DNA from: Pseudarthrobacter cellobiosi | Lineage (GTDB): Bacteria; Actinomycetota; Actinomycetes; Actinomycetales; Micrococcaceae | NCBI RefSeq assembly: GCF_023913755.1 | Contig: NZ_JAMXBJ010000049.1 | Span: forward strand, 62,001 to 126,000 | Length of the DNA: 64,000 nt | Direction of reading: 5' to 3' | Shown: one piece after another, positions 9,198-21,853 of the stretch | Position numbering within the stretch: the stretch's first letter is position 1 | Layout of the letters: each line of letters begins with the position of its first letter | Notes under the pieces: generated by a model | What the model was told of the DNA's origin: nothing | Database searches by the model: none | What the model saw: only the letters and a program-made list of their open reading frames with translations | Translations under genes and position numbers: made by a program

Positions 9198-10235
9198 TTA
9201 CTCTTGCTTCCACAGGTTGATGTCCGACTCGACGGCGAACTCGTCGATGGCAGTGACCTCGTCGGCGGTGAAGTCCAGGTTGTTGATGGCGGACAGGGTG
9301 TCTTCCAGCTGCCGGACGCTGGAAGCGCCGACGAGTGCAGAAGTCACCGAGGAGCCCTTGCCCTGCTCGCGGAGGATCCAGCCGATCGCCATTTGCGCCA
9401 GCGTCTGGCCCCGGCCCTCAGCGATCCGGTTGAGCCCGCGCACGCGGTCCAGGTTCTCCGGAGTGATCATGGCTTCGTCCAGTGACTTTTGCTGCGCTGC
9501 CCGGGAATCCGCGGGCACGCCGTTGAGGTAGCGTCCCGTGAGCATCCCCTGGGCCAGCGGCGAGAAGGCGATGCAGCCGGCGCCCACCTCCTCCAAGGCC
9601 TCGTAGAGGTTGGGGCTGCCGTTCTCGGTCCAGCGGTTAAGCATGGAGTAGCTTGGCTGGTGAATCAGCAGCGGCGTGCCCAGTTCCTTCAGGATCCGCG
9701 CGGCCTCGAGGGTCTGCTGCGGGGTGTAGGACGAGATGCCCGCATACAGTGCCTTGCCCGAGCGGACTGCGTGGTCCAGCGCGCCCATGGTCTCTTCCAT
9801 CGGCGTTTCCGGGTCCGGGCGGTGGCTGTAGAAGATGTCCACGTAGTCCAGGCCCATGCGCTCCAGGGACTGGTCCAGGCTGGCCAGCAGGTACTTGCGG
9901 GAGCCAAAGTTGCCGTACGGGCCCGGCCACATGTCGTAGCCGGCCTTGCTGGAGATGATGAGTTCGTCGCGGTACGGCTTGAAGTCGTCCTTGAAGTGGC
10001 GGCCGAAGTTGGTCTCGGCGGCGCCGTAGGGCGGTCCGTAGTTGTTCGCGAGGTCGAAGTGGGTGACGCCCAGATCGAAGGCGCGGCGCAGGATGGCGCG
10101 CTGCACTTCGAAGGGCTTGTCGTCGCCGAAGTTGTGCCACAGTCCCAGGGAAATGGCCGGCAGTTTCAGTCCGCTGCGTCCGACGCGGCGGTAGGGCATG
10201 GATTCATAGCGGTCTTCCGCGGCTGAATAAGTCAT
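9198..10235 (-). CDS. Aldo/keto reductase, L-glyceraldehyde-3-phosphate reductase (YghZ) type
   Basis: NADPH-dependent reductase of 345 residues with the (beta/alpha)8 aldo/keto reductase fold. It matches the YghZ/GPR subgroup in HFDLANNYGPPYGAAE (catalytic Asp and Tyr), IISSKAGYDMWPGPYG (catalytic Lys) and IFYSHRPDPETPMEET (catalytic His). In E. coli this subgroup reduces L-glyceraldehyde 3-phosphate and methylglyoxal-type aldehydes. A detoxifying role is therefore plausible. The frame stays open to 10277. ATG 10235 (MTYSAAEDRYESMPYRRV) is chosen because subgroup members begin there. It probably shares its terminator at 9152-9177 with nothing else. Confidence 0.92.
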   Translation of the reverse strand: MTYSAAEDRYESMPYRRVGRSGLKLPAISLGLWHNFGDDKPFEVQRAILRRAFDLGVTHFDLANNYGPPYGAAETNFGRHFKDDFKPYRDELIISSKAGYDMWPGPYGNFGSRKYLLASLDQSLERMGLDYVDIFYSHRPDPETPMEETMGALDHAVRSGKALYAGISSYTPQQTLEAARILKELGTPLLIHQPSYSMLNRWTENGSPNLYEALEEVGAGCIAFSPLAQGMLTGRYLNGVPADSRAAQQKSLDEAMITPENLDRVRGLNRIAEGRGQTLAQMAIGWILREQGKGSSVTSALVGASSVRQLEDTLSAINNLDFTADEVTAIDEFAVESDINLWKQE

Positions 10236-10286
10236 ACATACCATCCTGCCATCTGTGACGCGCGCTACAGACCGCAAGGCCCCGGG

Positions 10287-12947
10287 TTACGGCCTCGGGG
10301 CCGGCAGGGAATTGACGACGGCGGCAATCGCCTCGTCGTATTGGGGCGCCTGCAGGTAGTCGCTGTGGCTGACCACGAGGAACTGGTACGTGAACGGATC
10401 CATCTCCTGCGCGTAGCGGTCCGGAATGCTCCCCACGTTCTCGGCACCTCCCGGACCCTGATAGAGGACCGGGAAACCGAGGTAATCGGTCTTGCGGTAG
10501 AGGTTCACCCAGCGATTCGGGCCGGCCCCGAGGACGTGGCTGAGATTCACGTCGAACTGAACCGTCGGCTCGCCCGTGACAACGCGCTCATCGTCCGGAC
10601 TTCCGGCGGCGGTGAGTTTTGTCCGGCCCACCGGTGCTGTGGCGAGCACGGCCGGCCCCAGGAGTTCCGGAAAGAACCGGCCAAAATAGGACCTCAGCTG
10701 CGTGCCGTAGGTCAGCAAGCCGATCCTGTTAAACGGCAGGTCAGGCCGCGTTGACTTTAGATGGAACAGCGCACTGACGGCGATCACCGCGCCCAGGCTG
10801 TGCGCCGAGATCGCCACCATGCCGGTTTTGGCGGCCGGCGCGCCGTCCATGCCATCCAGCCACGCCGCGATCCTGGCGGCAAATTCCGGGACCGCCCGCT
10901 CGCCGTAGCTGGGGGGACCGAACGGGTGGGCGGTCTTGGGCATAAAGCACATCAGATCCCAGAGGAGTGCCAGCGGCCGGGAGTTCGGTTTGGCCGACAT
11001 CACGGCCAGCGCAACAATCGTGGCGCCAGCCGCAGCCAGGCCCAGGGCTCCCATGCTTTCGATCAGCCGGTAAAGTCCCGCCGCAGGGCCGGCATTCCAC
11101 CAGTCCTTGAAGGTGCCCAGAATCAAGGCTGACAGCAGCCCCAGGAAAATGAGGATGGCCAGCAGCGACACCACGGCCTCCGCCCGGTGAGCCAGGGAAG
11201 CGGTCCGCCGGGCAGCCACCAGTTTGCGGCCCGCCGCTTCCTGCTGCGGCAAGGGCGGAGCGGCAGAGTAGGCGGAGAGCAACTCAGACACTGCGGCTTC
11301 CTGCGTGTTCCACGTCATCGAACGCACGGCCCGCCACGTGCACAATCCCCACGCGACAGCGCCCGCGACGATCACTCCCAGCAGCAGCCCGCTGAAGAGC
11401 GAAAACACCGACGGCGGCATCAGGACGTCACCGGCCATGGACCCGTATCGCCACATCCCGTCAGCCGTGGCAGCCCGCCGTTCGAGGTTGCGCTGGAGTA
11501 CGGTGGCGGCAGCCCCCACAATTGCGCAGCTCAGAATGGTTGCCGCTCCCAGAGCAAGGGTGGAGAAGACCGCCGAGCCCTTGCCATGCCAGCCGAGAGT
11601 CCGTTTGTCGTAGCCCTCCCTTCGGAGCTGGCTCATGGTGAGGATCAGCACCAGCATCACGAACATGAGCCCGGCCGGGGCCGTGCCCAGGCCCAGCATT
11701 CGCGTCGCGCCCGGGACCTCGCCGTCGGGAGCACCTGAGAGAACGGCTGCCAGCCCGGCCGCAAGGACGCTGATGATGGCTCCGCCGGAAATCCAACCCA
11801 TCAATGATGATCCGTCCCGGGACGGCATGTCCGGATTGTCCGGGGACTTCCGGACCGTCTCAATCCCCGCCAGCACCACCGCGCCGGCCGCGACCAGCCA
11901 CGCGAAGGCCATCGCGATGCCAGTCAGGTCGATTCGCCCGGGCGCCATGCTAAGGGCGCACTCCGTGAAGAACGTGCCCAGGCTTCCACAGGCAATGCCG
12001 TCGATCCGTGTCCAGAGCCCGTCCCAGGCGATGATGGCGCCAACCGCGGCCAGCGCCGCCCACACGTGCAGCCACCCGTTATAGCGGATCTCCTTCCGCG
12101 CTTCCCACAGATTCCGGATCATCAGTGTGGGGAGCGCTGATATTTCCTCGGCACCCGCGCCGGCCGCCTCCTGGGCAGCGGTGCCCAGATTCGGTCTGGG
12201 GTGGAACCGGGTCCGCGCCAAGTAGGCGATGGCTGCCAGGACGGCCACCGACACAATGGGAATCAGGGCGAACACCACGATGCGCTGGCCGCGGGTCCAG
12301 CCGGCCAGCCCGTCCAGGAACGCCGGCAGCGCAGAGCAGACGCGGCGTTCCTGGCCCGGAACGTCGGCCGGAAAGCATTGGACGGCGATGAGGTCCATCG
12401 AGACCACGGCCGCCGTCACCACAAAGTAGAGGGTCAGAACCAGCGCGAAGAGCCTGATCCGTCCCGCGCCGTCGCGCCCGTGCCCTACTCCGTCGGCGTA
12501 GTCGATGCGCGGTTCCGCCTGCCCGGACGCCGGATCGGTAACCACCTGCTGCTTAACGGCCGGCAGGGGCCGGCTCCAGTACGCGGCGTTGGTCAGTCCG
12601 AACGGCATCAGCAGGAACCAGGCCGTCCGGACTGCGGCGTCGGCGACCTTCCCGGCCATTCCTACTCCAGTGAAGCGAGCCAGCCGCCCCCACGAATACG
12701 CCTCCACCACCCGAGGGCTGCCACCGTTTGCCGCGGCACCGGCACCGGAGTCCACGACGGCGCCCGCCCCGACTTTGGCCCGGTAGAAGCCGGCAAGCTC
12801 ATCACCCCAGGACAGCTCGACGTCGTCGGGCTTGAGTGACCGCTTCCCCGATCGGAGGAGCTCATGGGGCGGGGTATTGCGGATGCCATGGATCCGGAGT
12901 TCGAGCGTGGCAGGAACCTTCGGCGCATTTTCCGCTGGGTCACCCAT
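10287..12947 (-). CDS. Large multi-pass membrane protein with C-terminal alpha/beta-hydrolase-like domain
   Basis: Unrecognised protein of 886 residues. After a short cytosolic N-terminus (LELRIHGIRNTPPHELL, about residues 12-28) there are roughly eleven hydrophobic segments between residues about 95 and 640. The last 230 residues are soluble and hydrolase-like. AHSLG around Ser717 resembles a nucleophile elbow, with candidate acid Asp821 (YRKTDYLG) and base His861 (VVSHSDYL). Such a triad suggests a membrane-tethered lipase/esterase, but this is inference. An ATG at 12959 also exists. ATG 12947 is chosen because GGAGG lies 5 nt before it. The gene follows treZ on the same strand with a gap of about 90 bp and may be read through from it. 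Confidence 0.75.
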   Translation of the reverse strand: MGDPAENAPKVPATLELRIHGIRNTPPHELLRSGKRSLKPDDVELSWGDELAGFYRAKVGAGAVVDSGAGAAANGGSPRVVEAYSWGRLARFTGVGMAGKVADAAVRTAWFLLMPFGLTNAAYWSRPLPAVKQQVVTDPASGQAEPRIDYADGVGHGRDGAGRIRLFALVLTLYFVVTAAVVSMDLIAVQCFPADVPGQERRVCSALPAFLDGLAGWTRGQRIVVFALIPIVSVAVLAAIAYLARTRFHPRPNLGTAAQEAAGAGAEEISALPTLMIRNLWEARKEIRYNGWLHVWAALAAVGAIIAWDGLWTRIDGIACGSLGTFFTECALSMAPGRIDLTGIAMAFAWLVAAGAVVLAGIETVRKSPDNPDMPSRDGSSLMGWISGGAIISVLAAGLAAVLSGAPDGEVPGATRMLGLGTAPAGLMFVMLVLILTMSQLRREGYDKRTLGWHGKGSAVFSTLALGAATILSCAIVGAAATVLQRNLERRAATADGMWRYGSMAGDVLMPPSVFSLFSGLLLGVIVAGAVAWGLCTWRAVRSMTWNTQEAAVSELLSAYSAAPPLPQQEAAGRKLVAARRTASLAHRAEAVVSLLAILIFLGLLSALILGTFKDWWNAGPAAGLYRLIESMGALGLAAAGATIVALAVMSAKPNSRPLALLWDLMCFMPKTAHPFGPPSYGERAVPEFAARIAAWLDGMDGAPAAKTGMVAISAHSLGAVIAVSALFHLKSTRPDLPFNRIGLLTYGTQLRSYFGRFFPELLGPAVLATAPVGRTKLTAAGSPDDERVVTGEPTVQFDVNLSHVLGAGPNRWVNLYRKTDYLGFPVLYQGPGGAENVGSIPDRYAQEMDPFTYQFLVVSHSDYLQAPQYDEAIAAVVNSLPAPRP

Positions 12948-13036
12948 AACGGCCTCCATCGCCCGTACACCACCGAGCCGCCCATCACGGCTGGTCAGTA
13001 CGCGAATAGTACGCCCGCGTCACTCCAGTGTCTACG

Positions 13037-14827
13037 TTAACTCGAGGCTACTTCTGCCCCTGTAGTAAGAACCGCCCCACTGTGTCCTGCCAGCACCAAC
13101 GAATCGCCGTCGAGCAGGGTGGTCCCGTCCGTCGACAGCAGCACCGTGCCCCCCACACCGTCCAGCCGCACCGGCGATGCCGAGAAGTTCAGCAGCACCT
13201 CCACCGACCCGCGCCGGAAGCGCAACCAGCCGGCGTCGTCGTCGAACATCACGTCCATTTCCGCGAACCCCAGGCCGGCCAGTTCGGGGTAAGCGCGCCG
13301 CAACGCGGTCAGCGCGCGGTACAGCGACAGGAGTCGCGCGTGGTCACCGTCCGCGGCTTCGGCCCAGTTGAGCTTGGATCGCCGGAACGTTTCGGGATCC
13401 TGCGGATCGGGGACGACGGCGGGATCCCACCCCATGCGCTCGAACTCGCGGATCCTGCCCTCCGCCGTCGCCTTGCCCAGCTCCGGCTCGGGGTGCGAGG
13501 TGAAGAACTGCCACGGCGTGGAGGCACCGAATTCCTCGCCCATAAACAGCATGGGCGTAAACGGCGAGGTCAGCGTCAGCACAGCGGTCACGGCCAGCGG
13601 ACCGTACGGCAGGGACTGGGACAGCCTGTCCCCGATGGCCCGGTTGCCGATCTGGTCGTGGTTCTGGCTGCACACCACCAGGGCCGCGGGGTGGACCAGC
13701 GAGGTGTTGATGGGCCGGCCATGATGGCGTCCGCGGAAGCTGGAGTAGCTGCCGTCGTGCAGGAATCCGTCCTTGAGGACCTTGGCCAGCACGCCGAGCG
13801 ACGCGAAGTCGCCGTAATACCCCGCGGTCTCCCCGCTGACATTGACGTGCACCGCGTGGTGGAAGTCGTCGCTCCACTGCCCGGCGAGGCCGTAGCCGTT
13901 GGCATCGCGGGGGTAGATCAGCCGCGGATTGTTGAGGTCCGATTCGGCGATGAGGGTCTTGGGCAGCCCCGTCTCCGCGGAGATGGCATCGCCCAGCGCG
14001 CCGAGCTCCTCCAGGAGGTGCACGGCGCGCTCGTCACGGAGTGCATGGACGGCATCCAGGCGCAGCCCGTCCACGTGATAATCGCGCAGCCACAGCGCGG
14101 CGTTGTCCAGGATGTATTCACGGACGACGTCGGACCCCGGGCCATCGAGGTTGACCGAATCGCCCCACGTGTTGGCGTCGCCCTGCTTGAGGTACGGGCC
14201 GAACCTCGCCAGGTAGTTCCCGCTGGGCCCGAGGTGGTTGTAGACAACGTCCTGGATGACGCCCATCCCGGCTGCGTGGGCGGCGTCCACAAAACGCTGG
14301 TAGGCCGCAGGACCGCCGTAGCCTTCGTGGACCGCGAACCACTGGACACCGTCGTAGCCCCAGTTGTGGGTGCCGTTGAACCCGTTGACCGGCAGCAGCT
14401 CCACAAAATCGATGCCGAGGTCCGCGAGGTAGCCGAGTTTGTCCGTGGCTGCATCGAGTGTTCCCGCGGGCGTGAAGGTTCCCACGTGGAGTTCGTAGAT
14501 GACCGAGCCGCGCAGTTCCTTCCCCTGCCAGCCGGCGTCCTGCCAGGCGTAGGAGGCGGGATCGTACGTGCGGGACAGCGCGTGGACGCCGTCCGGGAGG
14601 CGGCGGGACCGGGGGTCGGGCAACGGGTGGGCGTCGCCGTCGAGCAGGTAGCCGTAATCCACGTCGGCGTCAGCCGGCGCGTCCGGCGCGGACCACCAGC
14701 CATCCGCGCCGGGGGCTCCCGCCACCTGCTTCATGGGGTAGTGGTGCCCGTTGGCGAGCAGCGAGACGGCCGAGGCGTCCGGGGCCCATACGTCGAACCG
14801 GCCGGAACCGTGGTGCGTCAGGCTCAT
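13037..14827 (-). CDS. treZ: Malto-oligosyltrehalose trehalohydrolase
   Basis: GH13 enzyme of 596 residues that releases trehalose from maltooligosyl-trehalose made by TreY. An N-terminal early-set domain ([17 protein letters not shown]) precedes the catalytic barrel. The barrel shows [14 protein letters not shown] (nucleophile Asp), TLIAESDLN (acid Glu) and [13 protein letters not shown] (transition-state Asp). The frame stays open to 14971. ATG 14827 is chosen because it overlaps the treY stop as ATGA, giving translational coupling, and the homology starts there. It is the third gene of a treX-treY-treZ operon. The pathway makes the osmoprotectant trehalose from glycogen. Confidence 0.95.
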   Translation of the reverse strand: MSLTHHGSGRFDVWAPDASAVSLLANGHHYPMKQVAGAPGADGWWSAPDAPADADVDYGYLLDGDAHPLPDPRSRRLPDGVHALSRTYDPASYAWQDAGWQGKELRGSVIYELHVGTFTPAGTLDAATDKLGYLADLGIDFVELLPVNGFNGTHNWGYDGVQWFAVHEGYGGPAAYQRFVDAAHAAGMGVIQDVVYNHLGPSGNYLARFGPYLKQGDANTWGDSVNLDGPGSDVVREYILDNAALWLRDYHVDGLRLDAVHALRDERAVHLLEELGALGDAISAETGLPKTLIAESDLNNPRLIYPRDANGYGLAGQWSDDFHHAVHVNVSGETAGYYGDFASLGVLAKVLKDGFLHDGSYSSFRGRHHGRPINTSLVHPAALVVCSQNHDQIGNRAIGDRLSQSLPYGPLAVTAVLTLTSPFTPMLFMGEEFGASTPWQFFTSHPEPELGKATAEGRIREFERMGWDPAVVPDPQDPETFRRSKLNWAEAADGDHARLLSLYRALTALRRAYPELAGLGFAEMDVMFDDDAGWLRFRRGSVEVLLNFSASPVRLDGVGGTVLLSTDGTTLLDGDSLVLAGHSGAVLTTGAEVASS

Positions 14828-17162
14828 GCGTTGTCTCCGTTCACGGGCGCGAGCAGCGCCACAGGGTATTGCTGGAGGATGCCGGCCACCGGCACCGGGC
14901 CGGGGCCGTGCGTCCGTCCCGTGAGTTCGTCCCGCATGGCGGTGGAAAGTTCGACGGCGGTATCCCGCCACCCGCCAGCGCGTTCCAGTCCGACGGGAAG
15001 CCGCGTCGCAAGGGTCAACGCACCGGGCGCGCCGCCAGTTCTGCTGCCGTCCGCCCCGCGGTCGAAGGCCACCAGGTGGTCCGCCGCAGCGTGGGAAGCC
15101 AGAACGGGCCGGTAGCCCTGGAAGAGGTCCGGCCGGTTCCGGCGGAGCCGGAGCGCCCGGGAGGTCACCAGCAGTTTGGTGGCCTCGTCCCGAAAGTCCG
15201 CCGGACTCGTGCCGGCATCCAGTGCGGCCAGGGCGGTTTCGCGGCGTTCGAAGTCAAATGCCCGCCTATTGTCCGGATCCGCCAACGAGCGGTCCCAGAA
15301 TTCGGTGCCCTGGTAGACGTCCGGCACTCCCGGCATGGTCAGCTGGAGCAGCTTCAGGGACAGCGAGTTGGCGGCGGCAAACCGATCCGTCCTGGCGACG
15401 AAGTCCTCGATCACCGTGGCGACCCGAGCGTCGTCGAACACTGCATCCACCGCTGCCTTGACCCGTGATTCGAACTCCTCGTCCGGATCCGTCCAGGTGG
15501 TGGAGTTGGCTGCTTCCCGCGCAGCCTTCTCAGCATAGGCCTGCAGGCGCTCCCGCGACGCTGGCCACGCACCGATGACCGCCTGCCACAGCAGGTTCTC
15601 GAACGGGCCGTCGGGCACCGGGGCTAGCCCGCGAAGGGTGTCCAAAGTCGCTGCCCACTGGTCCGGCAGCTCGGCGATGACGGAGATCCGTGCCCGCGTG
15701 TCCTCGCTGCGTTTGGTGTCGTGGGTGGTCAACGTGGTCATGGACAGCGGCAAAGACTCCTGGCGCTCGGCCATCCGCCGGTGGAATTCGTCCAGGGCGA
15801 GCGAGAAGTGGGACGGGTCCGCTCCCACTTCGGTCAGTGTCCCCAGCCGGGTGTAGCGGTAGAACGCCGTATCCTCAACGCCCTTGGCCATCACCATGCC
15901 GGACGTCTGCTGGAAACGTCGGCCCAGTTCAGTCTCGGGCTTCAGCAGCAGGGGCAGCAGCGCGTCCAGCACGTCGGCCAGGTCAGGGCGCTGGCGAGCC
16001 GCAGCCGCGCATGCCTCGCGCAGCACTTCCTCACCCGTGGGCAGGTACGTGCGGTACACGGGGAAGGCCGCGATGACCTGCGCCAGGGCATCCGCTGCGA
16101 CGTCCTCGGACAGACTCGCGGAAGCGGGAACAAGGCGTGCCAGCCGCAGGATCTCGGACCGCAGCATGCCGTCCGCCACGGCACGCTTGGTCCCCAGGAT
16201 CATGGCCGCATAGTCCGCAGGCTCGCCGGAGCGCAGCTGTGCATCAAGTGCGTCCAACGCAGCCTCGCCGGCCGGGTCCACCAGCAGGCGGTCCAGGTCG
16301 GCCAGGGCGTCGTAGCCGGTTGTGCCTTCGCAGGCGAATTCCGCCGGCAGCTCCTCCCCCGGCTCCAGGATCTTCTCCACCAGGACGTAGGCTCCGCCGC
16401 TGAGGTCCTTAAGCCAGCGAAGGTACCCGGCAGGATCCGCCAGGCCGTCCGGGTGGTCCACACGCAGCCCGTCAACCAAGCCGTCGTCGAACCAGCGCTT
16501 CACCTCGGCATGGGCCTGGTCGAAGACCCAGCGGTCCTCCACCCGGATGCCCGCCAGGGTGTTGACCGCGAAGAACCGCCGGTAGTTCAGCTCGCTGTCC
16601 GCCCGGCGCCAGGAGACGAGCTCGTAATGCTGCCGGTCATGCACAGCCCGCGGAGAGTCGCCGTCGGAGTATGAACCTGCGGCCAACGGAAAGCGGTGGC
16701 CGTAATAGCGGAGCTCGCCATCTGCAACCTCCAGAAGTCCAAGGTCATCGTCGCTGCCCAGGACGGGGATCCGGATCCGGCCGGCACCAAGGTCCCAGTC
16801 GACGTCGAACGCTTCCGCGTAAGGCGAGCCGCGCCCCTCCTGCAGCAGCGACCACCACCACGGGTTCTGCGCCGGCGAGGCCACGCCCACATGGTTGGGG
16901 ACGATGTCCACCAGCACGCCCATGCCATGCTCCCGCGCGGCTGAAGAGAGTGCCAGCAGGCCTTCCGGGCCGCCCCGCTCCGGGTCCACCAACGACGGAT
17001 CCGTCACGTCATAGCCGTGATCGGACCCACGCTCCGCCGTCAGGATCGGAGACAGGTAGACCCAATCAACACCTAATGACTTCAGGTAAGGAACGGTAGC
17101 AGCAGCATCAAAGAGCGTGAAACTGCTGCGGATCTGGAGCCGGTAGGTGGACGCCGGTGTCT

Positions 17163-17166
<4 letters not shown>
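14824..17166 (-). CDS. treY: Malto-oligosyltrehalose synthase
   Basis: GH13 intramolecular transglucosylase of 780 residues. It converts the reducing-end alpha-1,4 bond of maltodextrins to alpha,alpha-1,1. The start [30 protein letters not shown] is typical of the family (shown here in part: [16 protein letters not shown]). [13 protein letters not shown] carries the nucleophile Asp and [15 protein letters not shown] the acid Glu. [17 protein letters not shown] is the conserved late HD region, and [15 protein letters not shown] is also diagnostic. Both ends overlap the neighbouring genes by 4 bp (ATGA), so the three tre genes are translationally coupled. Confidence 0.95.
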
Positions 17167-19418
<2,252 letters not shown>

Positions 19419-19484
19419 GCGTGCTCCTCATCGTTGTTCGACAGCGGGTGTGTGGACACAAAACCGCCCCTGCCGGTACAAAAC

Positions 19485-21104
19485 CTATGCCCACGGTAGC
19501 GGGTGGGTGTGACTATTACGTTTCCGGCCCGCCGGTTTACTAAGCAGGCTGACTTTATACCAAACGTCTGGTATTGCGTCCGCAATCCGGCCGGCCGTTA
19601 GCGGCCCGCTGCCGGAGGCGGCCGCTCCCGCGCGGCCGTGGAGGCTGGCCCCGAGGGCGGCAATCGCCGCCCAGCGCTCGTCCGGATCGATGCCCGCATC
19701 ACGGAAGCGCCCGACGTCGGACCCCAGTTGGGCGAGCAGCGCACCGATGATCCCGGCCAGGACGTCGCCGCTTCCGGCGGTGGCGAGCCACGCCGTGCCG
19801 TCCGCCTGGCTGTAGAAATCCTGGAAGGGCGACGCGACCAGGGTGGTGGCACCCTTCAGCAGGACGGTGGCCTCGGTGAGCACGGCGGCATGCCGGGCCG
19901 CGCCGAGGGTGGAGGACTCGACGGCGGTACGGCTCGGGGCGGGATCAAAGTCCGGGCTGTCCGGGGACGAGGCGAGCCGCTGGAGGAGGGCCGCCAGCTC
20001 GCCGGCGTGCGGCGTGAGCACCACCTGCGGCCCCAGGACCGCGGGCAGGGCAGGCAGCGCCCCGGCGTCGGCGATCACGGGCAGGCCGGATTCCACGGCA
20101 TCGTGGGCGCGCTGGAGCTGTTCGGTGTCCCCGGGACCCATGCCGGAACCCACCAGCCACGCCTGGACGTGCGTCTCCGCGACAGAGCCCGTGCTGCACA
20201 CAACCTCCGGGCACGACTGCCGCACCAGGTCGGCCACCTCGGGCGGGCCCACGTAGCGGACCATCCCCGCGCCGGCAGCCAGCGCACCCCGACAGGCCAG
20301 TACGGCGGCGCCCGGATAGTCGGCGGATCCGGCCACGACGCCCAGGACGCCGCGGGAATACTTGTGCGAGCGCCTCCCGGGCTGCGGCAGAAGCCGGGCC
20401 AGGTCCACCGGCTCAAACCTGCGCAGCGCCGGCCAGGGCAGCTCGTCTTCGATGCCGATAGGCACCACGTGGATGCGGCCGGCGTGATCGGCGCCCGGGT
20501 CCGCCAGCAGCCCCACCTTGGCTGCGGCGAAAGTGACAGTCACATCCGCGGACAGCACCGGCCCATAGGCTTCGCCGGTGTCGGCATCAACGCCGCTGGG
20601 GATATCGCAGGCCACCACAATGGCCCGCTCCCCGGCCGCCAGCCGCGAATCCGAAAGGCCGCTCACCAGGCCGGCTGCAGCTCCGCGAAGGCCGCCGCGG
20701 GCGCCAGTTCCCAACATTGCGTCCATCACGACGTCGGCACTCGCGAAGTGTGCCGCCAGCTGGCTGGCGTTGAATTCAGTGAGGAGGTGCACGCGCCCGC
20801 CGGCGCGCTCAAAAGCAGCCAGCGCCTCGGGGTGCGCCGCTCCGGCGGTGAGCACCGCCGTCGTACGCATCCCCCTGGCCGCCAGGAACGAGGCGGCGAA
20901 GAGGCCGTCTCCCCCGTTGTTACCCTTGCCTGCGAGGACGGCCACGCTGGCGCCGTAAAGCCGCCAGCTGCGTGCTTGAAGCTCGTGGACCACTGCGTTG
21001 GCGAGCCCGTAGGAGGCACGCTGCATCAGTACATCGCCCATCCCGGCAGCCAGGAACGGCTGTTCTGCCGCCCTGATCTGGGTTCCGGTATAGGCGCTGA
21101 TCAT
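19485..21104 (-). CDS. nnr: Bifunctional NAD(P)H-hydrate epimerase / ADP-dependent dehydratase
   Basis: Repairs hydrated NAD(P)H. The N-terminal YjeF domain (about residues 1-215) epimerises NAD(P)HX and contains AVLAGKGNNGGDGLFAA. The C-terminal ribokinase-like domain (about 225-520) dehydrates S-NAD(P)HX and contains VGSGMGPGDTEQ, VLTPHAGELAALL and TAGSGDVLAGIIGALL. A full bifunctional protein is 500-540 residues, so 539 is complete. It lies 37 bp downstream of acpS on the same strand, the usual actinobacterial pairing. The last 25 residues (SLLSKPAGRKRNSHTHPLPWA) look like a poorly conserved tail. Confidence 0.93.
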   Translation of the reverse strand: MISAYTGTQIRAAEQPFLAAGMGDVLMQRASYGLANAVVHELQARSWRLYGASVAVLAGKGNNGGDGLFAASFLAARGMRTTAVLTAGAAHPEALAAFERAGGRVHLLTEFNASQLAAHFASADVVMDAMLGTGARGGLRGAAAGLVSGLSDSRLAAGERAIVVACDIPSGVDADTGEAYGPVLSADVTVTFAAAKVGLLADPGADHAGRIHVVPIGIEDELPWPALRRFEPVDLARLLPQPGRRSHKYSRGVLGVVAGSADYPGAAVLACRGALAAGAGMVRYVGPPEVADLVRQSCPEVVCSTGSVAETHVQAWLVGSGMGPGDTEQLQRAHDAVESGLPVIADAGALPALPAVLGPQVVLTPHAGELAALLQRLASSPDSPDFDPAPSRTAVESSTLGAARHAAVLTEATVLLKGATTLVASPFQDFYSQADGTAWLATAGSGDVLAGIIGALLAQLGSDVGRFRDAGIDPDERWAAIAALGASLHGRAGAAASGSGPLTAGRIADAIPDVWYKVSLLSKPAGRKRNSHTHPLPWA

Positions 21105-21141
21105 GGTGTCAGGTCCGTCGTTGGGCGGAGCAGTAAGTGAC

Positions 21142-21489
21142 TCAGCCTTCGGCCAGGACCGTGGCGGTGGCGATGCCGCCGTCGTGACTCATGGAGACGT
21201 GCCAGCGTTTGACGCCCTTGGACTCGGCCACCGCAAGGACGGTGCCTTTGACCTGGATGATGGGTCCGTGCTGGTCCAGGCCGATCCAGCAGTCCTGCCA
21301 GTTCATGCCGGCCGGCGCGCCGAGGACCTTGGCCACGGCTTCCTTGGCGGCGAACCTCGCGGCGAGCGAGCGGGTGTTCAGCTCGCGTTCCGCGGGCACG
21401 AACAGCCGGTCCCGGAGCCCCGGGGTCCGCTCAAGCTGGCGGCCGAACCGCTCGATGTCTACAACGTCTACGCCAATGCCAACGATCAT
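21142..21489 (-). CDS. acpS: Holo-[acyl-carrier-protein] synthase
   Basis: Transfers 4'-phosphopantetheine from CoA to a serine of acyl carrier protein, activating fatty acid synthesis. The 115-residue length is typical. Visible are the Mg/CoA site [18 protein letters not shown] (Asp8), the second metal ligand in [14 protein letters not shown], and the C-terminal [19 protein letters not shown]. It is first of an acpS-nnr pair. Upstream on the other strand is the hipBA promoter, so the two transcription units are divergent and share about 50 bp. Confidence 0.94.
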   Translation of the reverse strand: MIVGIGVDVVDIERFGRQLERTPGLRDRLFVPAERELNTRSLAARFAAKEAVAKVLGAPAGMNWQDCWIGLDQHGPIIQVKGTVLAVAESKGVKRWHVSMSHDGGIATATVLAEG

Positions 21490-21540
21490 GGCGCTATTCT
21501 ACGGGGACGCTCACCGCCTGCCGTGCACACGGCGCCCCGC

Positions 21541-21586
21541 GATTACGTTTTCGTAATCACGCTGGTATGATTACGAAAAGGTAATC
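21541..21586 (+). promoter_or_regulatory. hipBA promoter with two palindromic operators
   Basis: Two inverted repeats: GATTACG-TTTT-CGTAATC at 21541-21558 and GATTAC-GAAAAG-GTAATC at 21569-21586, start to start 28 bp. A candidate -10 box TATGAT (21566-21571) and -35 TTACGT (21543-21548), 17 bp apart, are overlapped by the two palindromes. This fits autorepression by the HTH protein encoded next. Confidence 0.7.
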
Positions 21587-21625
21587 ACCATGAACCTATT
21601 ACGAGTAACTCATCAAGGAGGCCGC

Positions 21626-21853
21626 GTGCACGGCGTCATGAAGTCAGTGGCCGACCTGGGCCTGATGGTCTACGGCGTCCGCCAGCGCAGCGGGCTCTCC
21701 CAGCGCGAGCTGGCCAGCCGGCTCGGAGTCAGCCAGCGGTACCTCTCCGAACTGGAGACGGGCAAGCCCAAGGTGCTCAACGACCAGTTCTTCGCCGTCA
21801 TGGAAAAACTCGGAATCGAACTGACGTTCCGGGAAGGCGCCGACCGTGGCTGA
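21626..21853 (+). CDS. hipB: HipB-like helix-turn-helix antitoxin
   Basis: Xre-type DNA-binding protein of about 75 residues, expected to neutralise the HipA kinase and repress the operon. The HTH is clear in RQRSGLSQRELASRLGVSQR, followed by YLSELETGKPKV. The frame also has an ATG at 21590. The GTG at 21626 is chosen because a consensus AAGGAGG (21615-21621) lies 4 nt before it and the second operator ends only 3 bp before the ATG. The stop overlaps the hipA start by 8 bp, which is the usual coupling. Confidence 0.85.
   Translation: MHGVMKSVADLGLMVYGVRQRSGLSQRELASRLGVSQRYLSELETGKPKVLNDQFFAVMEKLGIELTFREGADRG

Noticed and set aside
13028..15115. Long plus-strand open frame of about 695 codons opposite treZ and treY
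   Set aside because: It is antisense to two certain GH13 genes. Long antisense frames are common in high-GC DNA, and its composition is His/Arg/Gly/Val-rich with no family pattern.
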